A program made the translations under genes and the position numbers. From an uncultured Bacteroidales bacterium (lineage in GTDB: Bacteria; Bacteroidota; Bacteroidia; Bacteroidales; UBA932), in the NCBI GenBank assembly GCA_946405485.1, contig CAMJHJ010000070.1:1-10519 (forward strand): a stretch of 10,519 bases of DNA. Reading direction: 5' to 3'. The notes beneath the pieces are model-generated. The model saw nothing but the letters and a program-made list of their open reading frames with translations. It ran no database searches and was not told the origin of the DNA. Positions 1 to 5,827 of this stretch are shown in pieces. Each line of letters starts with the position of its first letter. Positions within the stretch are counted from its first letter, which is position 1.

Positions 1-1
1 C

Positions 2-316
2 CAGCTGGAGCAGGGACTCCGGCTCGGAGAGGGGTTGTGCGGCTTTTACCTGGGATCGTATTATGTCTTCGGTTCGCTGGGATTCGAGATAGACTATTCG
101 CAGGCGGAACGCATACTGCGTAAGGGTGCGGCGCTTGGAAACGGGGACAGCTGCCTCCTGCTTGCCCGATTGCAGGAAAACCGGGAGGACAGTACGCCCG
201 AGATGAAGGAGGAAGCCGCCCGGATGCGCCAGAAGGCGTACAATTACGGAATGGAAGATGCCCTGGAAGAGCCGGAACAGGACGAAGATGACGGCCGTTG
301 GGACGCTTATGCATAA
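2..316 (+). CDS. Sel1-repeat protein, C-terminal fragment
   Basis: The frame is open from the left edge of the window, so the start and most of the protein lie outside. The visible ~104 residues hold at least one Sel1-like (TPR-related) repeat: an L-G-x-x-Y-x-x-G stretch, then D-Y-x-x-A-E-x-x-L-x-K-G-A-x-L-G, followed by the start of another helix. Sel1 repeats are helical hairpins that form protein-binding solenoids, commonly in signalling or adaptor proteins. The last ~40 residues are charged and end in an acidic tail (E-E-P-E-Q-D-E-D-D). A TTG inside the frame at 35 could be misread as a start, but the repeat continues upstream of it. The protein is followed by a 28-base gap, the longest in the window, so it may be the upstream member of the operon or a separate gene. 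The family call is fairly sure; the specific role is unknown. Confidence 0.7.
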   Translation, partial: QLEQGLRLGEGLCGFYLGSYYVFGSLGFEIDYSQAERILRKGAALGNGDSCLLLARLQENREDSTPEMKEEAARMRQKAYNYGMEDALEEPEQDEDDGRWDAYA

Positions 317-344
317 TGATTAACAACTATAAACTCATTCAATT
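317..344. other. Intergenic gap, AT-rich leader before the TerB-like gene
   Basis: These 28 bases are clearly more AT-rich than the surrounding genes and make up the only gap longer than 5 bases. I see no Shine-Dalgarno sequence before the ATG at 345. I also see no match to the Bacteroidota promoter pattern (TTTG near -33 with TAnnTTTG near -7) and no hairpin of terminator type. An AT-rich, unstructured leader is typical of translation starts in Bacteroidota. It may be only a leader, or part of a weak internal promoter. Confidence 0.4.
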
Positions 345-1145
345 ATGACTGTAACGATCAGAACCCTTGCCGCAATCTGGCAGATTGCCAAGTATCTCAT
401 GCATGCCGACGGATCGGTGACGGACGAAGAGATCAAGCCCGTCTACGATTTCTACAATTCTTTTGGCCAGATGAATGAAGAGATATACCAGCAAATCGTG
501 CGCGAAGCCGATGAACTGTCGAACGAAGAAATCATTCGCCTCATAGATGCGTTGGATGAAGCTGCCAAACAGCAGCTTGCCGACCTCTTTGCGAGTATTG
601 TCGTGGCAGACGGAGAGGTTCACAAAAAAGAGTATGAGCTGTACCAAACGGTTACCGAGGCCTGCGGCCTGCCGGCTCCGACTGGATCGGAGTCGGCCGG
701 CGAGGCGGAAGAGGCCGCTCCTGCGGATCCGGACGATGAAATCGTCCCTGCCTTCATGATCATCCGCTTCGATGGTATGACTTCCTTCAAGCAGAGCAAT
801 CAGCGGGAATGGGGCCTGCTCGAGCCCGAATTGGCTAACTGGATCGGAGGCAAGCGCGTGGAGATCGTGCGTTTCACCAAACCGCTCAACGCCCTGTCCG
901 AACAGCTCAACCTGAACGAGCGGCACCTGGTGTTCATGATTGCCCGCGGCGCCGCCGGGACGACGGGCGACAACATGCCTGCCACGCTCCTTTATGGTGG
1001 CGGGTATCCCCTCTATGGCGATATCATCATTGCCCTGGAAACCGACGGGGACTATGAAATTGAGGGCTTTGCCACCAGGAGCCTGTTCAATGAAGCGCTC
1101 AATGCCGTCAACGCGGCTGTCGACGGGCTGCTTCGGACCGAGTAG
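345..1145 (+). CDS. TerB-like domain protein with novel C-terminal domain
   Basis: This 266-aa protein probably belongs to the TerB/DjlA-like helical family. Residues 1-108 are helical and carry two copies of the family's acidic signature, H-A-D-G-S-V-x-D-E-E at about 20-29 and V-A-D-G-E-V-x-x-x-E at about 87-96. In known TerB folds these positions form a metal-binding site. Residues 110-132 are a low-complexity Ala/Glu/Pro linker. Residues 133-266 form a second alpha/beta-looking domain (M-I-I-R-F-D-G near 138, L-Y-G-G-G-Y-P-L-Y-G near 216, ending in a helix) that I do not recognise. There is no signal peptide or membrane segment, so it should be cytoplasmic. TerB domains occur in tellurite/phage/stress (Ter) systems and near kinases and phosphatases, which fits this operon. 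No TerC, TerD or TerZ is present, so a tellurite-resistance label would not be justified. Confidence 0.7.
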   Translation: MTVTIRTLAAIWQIAKYLMHADGSVTDEEIKPVYDFYNSFGQMNEEIYQQIVREADELSNEEIIRLIDALDEAAKQQLADLFASIVVADGEVHKKEYELYQTVTEACGLPAPTGSESAGEAEEAAPADPDDEIVPAFMIIRFDGMTSFKQSNQREWGLLEPELANWIGGKRVEIVRFTKPLNALSEQLNLNERHLVFMIARGAAGTTGDNMPATLLYGGGYPLYGDIIIALETDGDYEIEGFATRSLFNEALNAVNAAVDGLLRTE

Positions 1146-1148
1146 ATT

Positions 1149-1718
1149 ATGAAACGGATCATTGCTGCCGTGGAAGAGATGCGCCGCAACGGCGAGGAGA
1201 TGGCTCTTTACAAGAACCTTCCCCTCGTCGAGGAGGTGCTCGGCCGTCTGGAGGCCCTGGACGATCCGGAGGAAGGTCCGCTGGGCAAGGCTTTCGCCTG
1301 CGATGTGATGGCGGATCTCCTGCCGGAATACGATGTCCCCAGATTCACGCTGAAACTGCTCCGCCGTGAGTTGCAGTGGCTTCAGGAATCTGAAGAGAAA
1401 GACGAGCGGCTCACGCCGGAGGACGTCCAGGCACACATCACGCGTCTCGAGGATTACATTGATGTCGACCGGGTGACGACAGAGGAATTCTGCAGCAAAT
1501 ACGGCCGTCACCTGAAATTCGATCCCGTGGAACGGACGCAGAAATGGGAGGAGATTTATCCGGAGGTGGAGAAGGAGTGCGACCGTCGCCTGAAGGGCAT
1601 GCCCCGCGGGATGGGTTTCTGCTTCGGCTATTGGGCCGCCCGGCACGACGTCCTGCTCCGGTATGGTATCGATTGGAAATCTCCGCACATGATGAATCCG
1701 CGGGTGATGTTTGACTGA
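1149..1718 (+). CDS. Conserved-looking hypothetical protein, 189 aa
   Basis: I do not recognise this protein. It starts 3 bases after the TerB-like gene and its stop is separated from the next ATG by one base, so it is almost certainly co-translated with its neighbours. It is soluble, highly charged and mainly helical (residues 1-145 rich in Glu, Arg, Lys and Leu), with no signal peptide, membrane helix or CxxC motif. The last ~40 residues differ in character: rich in Gly, Met and aromatics (G-M-P-R-G-M-G-F-C-F-G-Y-W near 150-163, then Y-G-I-D-W-K-S-P-H, ending N-P-R-V-M-F-D). That tail looks like a constrained motif or binding surface rather than random sequence. A role as a partner of the kinase/phosphatase circuit is inferred only from position. 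Confidence 0.8.
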   Translation: MKRIIAAVEEMRRNGEEMALYKNLPLVEEVLGRLEALDDPEEGPLGKAFACDVMADLLPEYDVPRFTLKLLRRELQWLQESEEKDERLTPEDVQAHITRLEDYIDVDRVTTEEFCSKYGRHLKFDPVERTQKWEEIYPEVEKECDRRLKGMPRGMGFCFGYWAARHDVLLRYGIDWKSPHMMNPRVMFD

Positions 1719-1719
1719 T

Positions 1720-2631
1720 ATGGAAGAAGAAGCTAGAACCCGGGAACGCAGCCAGTTCCGGACGGCGGTGGAGCATTCCGCCGACACCCGGGAGGCGGGC
1801 GGAAAGTGCCCGCACTGCGGTGCTCCCATCGAAGCAAGATTTGAACTCTGCCCCGTCTGCGGTGGCAAGCTGGTCGATTATTGCACCTTTTGCGGCGCGC
1901 CCATGCAGCCGGGCGACATAGACTGTCCGGAATGCGGCATGCCCGCCGAGGGCGTCGAGTGTCCGAACTGCCATACGCGTAACTTCCGTTCGTTCTGCCG
2001 CCAGTGCAGCTTACCGCTGTCGCGTGCGGCCCGGCGTGCGGTGGAGAAGGCCAAGCAGGATCCGAAGGTGCAGGAAGCGGCCCGGCTGATCAAGCAGGTC
2101 GCCGAGCTGCAGGCCGAGCTGGATGGCATCCTCCCGGGTGATGATGTGGAAGACGGGGACCAGACTCCCTCCGAACCCTCCGAAAGCGAGCTCCTCTTCC
2201 AGGAGCTCATGGCCAAGGTGGGTTTCACGCCCGCCGAACGGCCCAAAGTTGCCAAACGCAAGATGGGGCGCAGCCGCGAGGAAGTGCTCGCCGAGTTCCG
2301 GCAGGCGGTGGACGCCGCCAACAAGACCCTCTCGGAGATGTTGCCTCCGCCCGGCATGACCCCCCAGGAGCAACGCAACTACTATACGTCCCGCAAGGTG
2401 GCCGTCATGGAAGTCATGGAAGAGAAATGGTACGGTGTCCGTGTTTCGGAATCGGTCGGGTGGGAGTGCAATAAGTGCCACGTGATTCATAAATGCCCTG
2501 AGGAGTGCGTCGTCCGGGAATTCGGTGGCGTCTGGGTGACCTGCGACCGGGTCGTGAAGGTGGATGAGGGGACCGAGGGCGCGGAAGAGTTCGTGAACAG
2601 AACGGAGAAGAAAGTTTATAAAAGACTGTAA
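1720..2631 (+). CDS. Multi-zinc-ribbon protein (double-zinc-ribbon type)
   Basis: I chose the ATG at 1720 (303 aa), one base after the upstream stop, over an in-frame TTG at 1711 that lies inside the previous gene. Residues 30-96 contain six CxxC pairs spaced as three consecutive zinc ribbons: C30/C33 with C44/C47, C55/C58 with C69/C72, and C81/C84 with C93/C96. A basic helical stretch (about 99-137) follows, then an acidic Pro/Ser linker (140-158) and a helical region (158-245). A further Cys/His cluster lies near the C-terminus (C250, C253, H257, C259, C263), probably a fourth metal site. No membrane segment is seen. Such ribbon arrays in bacteria usually act as protein- or nucleic-acid-binding adaptors. 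The AAA+ and FHA proteins of the same operon carry similar ribbons, suggesting a shared scaffold. The exact function is unknown. Confidence 0.85.
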   Translation: MEEEARTRERSQFRTAVEHSADTREAGGKCPHCGAPIEARFELCPVCGGKLVDYCTFCGAPMQPGDIDCPECGMPAEGVECPNCHTRNFRSFCRQCSLPLSRAARRAVEKAKQDPKVQEAARLIKQVAELQAELDGILPGDDVEDGDQTPSEPSESELLFQELMAKVGFTPAERPKVAKRKMGRSREEVLAEFRQAVDAANKTLSEMLPPPGMTPQEQRNYYTSRKVAVMEVMEEKWYGVRVSESVGWECNKCHVIHKCPEECVVREFGGVWVTCDRVVKVDEGTEGAEEFVNRTEKKVYKRL

Positions 2632-2636
2632 GCTAT

Positions 2637-5600
2637 ATGTTTGATCTTGATGAGATGAAGAAGTCGATGCAGGAGGATCAGGCCCCGCAACCGACTGCTG
2701 CCGCGCCTCAGCCGACTGCTGCCGCGCCTCAGCCGACTGCCGTGGCCCCGCAGAAGACCGCTGCTGCGCCTCAAACGACTGCCGCAGCCCCGCAGAAGAC
2801 CGCTGCTGCGCCGCAGTCGACCGCTGCCGTGCTGGGCGCACTGTCGGCCGCGGGCACGCCCATTGCTGCCCAGACGCACAGCCCCGGGGACACGATCAAA
2901 GCCGGCGGCAAGACCTATGTCATCGAAAAGCTGCTGGGCAGCGGCTCGGAAGGGGATATCTATGTGGTGAACGACCGCAAGCGCCGCTATGCCATCAAGC
3001 TCTGCCACAAAGGTTTCCATCCCAATCGGGCCGTGATGACCGCTTTGCAGACCCTGAAGGGCGACGGCGTCATCACCGACATCATCGAATTCGGTGACGA
3101 TTTCGTGTTGATGGATTATATCCCGGAGGGGAGTGCGGCCTCGGCGCCCATCAAAGGCAACGCCGAGGCGATCACGGCGATCGCCCTGCAGGTCGCCATC
3201 GCCCTCGACCGGATGCATAAGGCCGGGGTCCTGCACAAGGACATCAAACCGGCCAATATCCTGATCCGGGACAGCTCCAACTGGAAGTGTGTCCTGTGCG
3301 ATTTCGGAATCGCCGACCTTCTCGGTCCGGACGGCCTGTGCCGGACCACCCAGATGCGCACCCCGATCTATACGGCGCCGGAAGTCTATACGGACGCCGT
3401 CATCAAGGAAGACGGTATTTTCGTGGAATTGAGTGGCAAAGCGGATTTCTATTCCCTGGGTATGACCATCCTTTCCCTTTGGATGGGCGAGGGGGCTTTT
3501 CTTTCCCAGATGGAGAGTCACCAGGCGCTGGATAAGGTCAAGGGGCGCATCGGCATTCCTCCGGACATGCCGGATCCGCTGGCGCACATCTGCCGGGGAC
3601 TCCTGATCAAGAATCCCGCCAAGCGCTGGGACCTGGACGAGATCCTGCGCCTGATCAAAAACGGCGAGGATGTTCCCGTGGAGGAAGACGAGATCAATGA
3701 GGATCTCAACATCACGTACAATGCGACCAAGCACCAGATCGCCAATACGCCGGAAGAGTTGGCCGGCTTGATGGCCGAAGACGAGGAGCTCGCCATCCGG
3801 TACCTCTATCGCGGTCAGATCGAGAAGTGGCTCAAACCCTATCCCGAACTGGTCCTGGAGATTCAGGAAATCGTGGAGAAGCGCTACCCGAAAGACCAGC
3901 AGACGGGCCTGTATGCGGCCATCTATGCGCTGGATCCGTCCCGGCCTTTCGCGCTGGGCGGTTTTAAGAAACTGGACGGCGAGTTTATCCAGACCGAAGC
4001 CTTCCAGCTCAAGGATGTGAGCGATTTCTTCTATCTGACCAACGTGGATCTCGAGACGGCTACTGCCGTCGATTCCGACCGGTTCCGGGAGTGGGTCCGC
4101 GTCCGCAACAAGGCGGTGGCAGCTTCCCTGCCGCCGACTACGCCTTATATGGCCAGCCTCTTGAATCGTGTGCAGCTGATTGACCCGCTTTCCGATATCA
4201 ACCTCTGCAACAATCCGGACGACGTCGATTACGCCATGACGCAGGAGGGCCTCGGGCGCTTCCTGAACAAGGTATATACCATCTTCTGGAATATCTGTGG
4301 CGGGGATGTGGACCAGGTTGCCAAGATCTGGAACGCGCCTGAGTATGCTCCGCAGAACCGCTTTATCCCGTCTTCCACGGTGGTCAGCATTGCGCTCAAT
4401 TTCCTCGTCCCTGAGCAGTACCACTATGTGACGGACTTCTTTGACTCCAAGGGAACGCGCTTCAAGCAGCAACGCTCCTGGTTCGTCTATTGTACGGACC
4501 GCAACAGTGATGACTACCGGTCCAAGGCCGGCCCCAAGGACGATGTGTTCCGCGCCCAGGCCGCCTGGATGAAGGTCATCAAAGGCTTCGGGGTGGATCC
4601 CGTCTACGTTTTCGCGGACGACGGGGATACGGTGAAAGACTGCGATGAACTGTTCCGGCATGGCAAGAAAGAACTGCTCCGGGAGTTCAACGACCGGGGC
4701 CTTCGCGGCTGGCTCGCCGTGCAGCACCAGGAAGATCCCAATGCGGACCTCTCGGAGCAATACGCCTATGAAGAACTGCTCCTGGATTATCTGTATGATG
4801 TCGAGGAAATCGACGACAAGGCGGAGCCCGTCGAACGCTTCTATGAGGCGCAGGGCGAAGCGGACGACATCCTCTCCTCCGGCAAGGGCCGCATCCGCAC
4901 CCTCAGCGTCCGGAGTGTGTTGCAGCACGTGCTGACGATCATATTTGCAATCCTGCCCGCCCTCATCCTGCTGGGCATGCTGGTCTTCTCCATCATTGAC
5001 AATCCGGTCCTGGACACCTCCGGCATGCGGATGGAACGCTTCTTCTGGCCGGTCGGCCTGATTGTGGCCGCCATCCTTTTCTTCGCCTCGGAGGGCGAAG
5101 GAGGATGCCTGATCCCCAGTATCGGCGGAGCCATCGGTGCGGTCCTGGTCTTCCTGCTGGTCAGGTTCCTGGGTTCCTATATCCTGTATATCTATGCCGC
5201 GATCGTCCTGGGCGCTCTGGTCTTCTTCAGCATCAAGACCGTCTTCTTCCACAGTCAGTTTGCCAGGGATGCCCGGCGCTTCAACAAGCCGGGATTCGAA
5301 GAACGGATCCTGGAGCCGCTCTATTACGCTTTCAGCAACGAGAAGCAATTCGATTCCTCCCTCAACGGCACGTTCGACGAAAACAAGATCGACGCCTGGA
5401 AACGTGATTTGAAGACGCGTCGCAACCACATGCTGATCTTCATCGGCGTCACCTGGGTGCTGGTCGCCTTCGGCCTGCTGATCCCCAAGAGCGAGCGCTT
5501 CGAGCGTTTCTCGGCGCCGTTCATCGAGAAGATCATGCCTGCCCGGCGGGCGCCTGAACTGCCCGACCTGTTGCCATTCGAGAGCCTGGAACCCGGCAGC

Positions 5601-5825
5601 CGGGGCGAAGAGGTCCTGGCCCTGCAGCGCTATCTCAAGGATACCGGATATCTGCGGGGACTCGTGGACGGCATCTACGGCCCCGGCACGCAGAACGCGC
5701 TCTCCGCTTTCCAGAAAGCCAACGGACTGGAGGTGACGGGGAATGCTGACAAGGAAACGATACAAACCATCAACCGGCTGGCCGCCGAGGCCGCCCGGGA
5801 GGCAGAACAACAAAACAAGGAATAG
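2637..5825 (+). CDS. Transmembrane Ser/Thr protein kinase with C-terminal peptidoglycan-binding domain
   Basis: This 1062-aa Hanks-type kinase should transfer phosphate from ATP to Ser/Thr on partner proteins. Residues 18-66 are an A-P-Q-x-T-A-A repeat. The kinase domain (about 92-342) has the glycine loop G-S-G-S-E-G (101-106), ATP lysine K121, catalytic H-K-D-I-K-P-A-N (200-207; D202, K204, N207), D-F-G (222-224), A-P-E (247-249), alpha-F D270 and alpha-I R330, so it should be active. The alpha-C glutamate is not obvious. Residues 345-755 are a ~400-aa region I cannot assign. Five hydrophobic segments follow (about 761-787, 803-818, 826-843, 847-868, 931-949), then a PG_binding_1-like domain (983-1049; L-Q-R-Y-L, D-G-I-Y-G-P-G-T, A-F-Q). 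An odd number of segments puts the kinase inside and the wall-binding domain outside. Downstream are its likely reader (FHA) and eraser (PP2C). E. coli YegI is a loose analogue. Confidence 0.93.
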   Translation: MFDLDEMKKSMQEDQAPQPTAAAPQPTAAAPQPTAVAPQKTAAAPQTTAAAPQKTAAAPQSTAAVLGALSAAGTPIAAQTHSPGDTIKAGGKTYVIEKLLGSGSEGDIYVVNDRKRRYAIKLCHKGFHPNRAVMTALQTLKGDGVITDIIEFGDDFVLMDYIPEGSAASAPIKGNAEAITAIALQVAIALDRMHKAGVLHKDIKPANILIRDSSNWKCVLCDFGIADLLGPDGLCRTTQMRTPIYTAPEVYTDAVIKEDGIFVELSGKADFYSLGMTILSLWMGEGAFLSQMESHQALDKVKGRIGIPPDMPDPLAHICRGLLIKNPAKRWDLDEILRLIKNGEDVPVEEDEINEDLNITYNATKHQIANTPEELAGLMAEDEELAIRYLYRGQIEKWLKPYPELVLEIQEIVEKRYPKDQQTGLYAAIYALDPSRPFALGGFKKLDGEFIQTEAFQLKDVSDFFYLTNVDLETATAVDSDRFREWVRVRNKAVAASLPPTTPYMASLLNRVQLIDPLSDINLCNNPDDVDYAMTQEGLGRFLNKVYTIFWNICGGDVDQVAKIWNAPEYAPQNRFIPSSTVVSIALNFLVPEQYHYVTDFFDSKGTRFKQQRSWFVYCTDRNSDDYRSKAGPKDDVFRAQAAWMKVIKGFGVDPVYVFADDGDTVKDCDELFRHGKKELLREFNDRGLRGWLAVQHQEDPNADLSEQYAYEELLLDYLYDVEEIDDKAEPVERFYEAQGEADDILSSGKGRIRTLSVRSVLQHVLTIIFAILPALILLGMLVFSIIDNPVLDTSGMRMERFFWPVGLIVAAILFFASEGEGGCLIPSIGGAIGAVLVFLLVRFLGSYILYIYAAIVLGALVFFSIKTVFFHSQFARDARRFNKPGFEERILEPLYYAFSNEKQFDSSLNGTFDENKIDAWKRDLKTRRNHMLIFIGVTWVLVAFGLLIPKSERFERFSAPFIEKIMPARRAPELPDLLPFESLEPGSRGEEVLALQRYLKDTGYLRGLVDGIYGPGTQNALSAFQKANGLEVTGNADKETIQTINRLAAEAAREAEQQNKE
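2688..2834 (+). repeat. In-frame 21-base tandem repeat, 7 units, in the kinase gene
   Basis: Seven consecutive 21-base units each encode Q-x-T-A-A-x-P or a close variant; the last unit is degenerate. Units 1 and 2 differ at one base, and units 4 and 6 differ at one base, indicating recent duplication. The unit length is a multiple of three, so gain or loss of units would change protein length without a frameshift. The encoded stretch is Ala/Pro/Gln-rich and probably unstructured. It presents one threonine (two in units 5 and 7, if Ser is counted in the latter) per seven residues just upstream of the kinase domain. Confidence 0.85.
5817..5821 (+). promoter_or_regulatory. Possible ribosome binding site for the AAA+ gene
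   Basis: AAGGA lies six bases before the ATG at 5828 and overlaps the end of the kinase gene. It is one of only two purine-rich Shine-Dalgarno-like sequences found at gene starts here. The spacing is good, but Bacteroidota often do not depend on such sites. Confidence 0.4.
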
Positions 5826-5827
5826 TT

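Noticed and set aside
35..37. TTG at 35 as start of the first protein
   Set aside because: The frame is open to the left edge and the Sel1-like repeat pattern continues upstream of it, so it is an internal codon of a truncated gene.
317..344. Promoter or terminator between the Sel1-repeat and TerB-like genes
   Set aside because: The gap is AT-rich but only 28 bases, without a recognisable Bacteroidota promoter pattern or hairpin; kept only as a described gap.
345..1145. Tellurite resistance determinant
   Set aside because: Only a TerB-like fold is indicated; the other ter genes are absent and the context is a phosphorylation circuit.
1711..1722. TTG at 1711 as start of the zinc-ribbon gene
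   Set aside because: It lies inside the previous gene, while an ATG at 1720 directly follows that gene's stop and matches the ATG use elsewhere in the operon.
2688..2834. CRISPR-like array
   Set aside because: The units are contiguous with no spacers and lie in frame within the kinase gene, encoding a low-complexity peptide repeat.
2616..5813. A 1065-codon open frame on the - strand, opposite the kinase gene
   Set aside because: It is codon-aligned with the kinase gene and exists because that gene does not use TTA, CTA or TCA codons over this stretch. Its translation is rich in His, Asp, Arg and Gln with no recognisable domain, while the + strand has a full set of kinase motifs.
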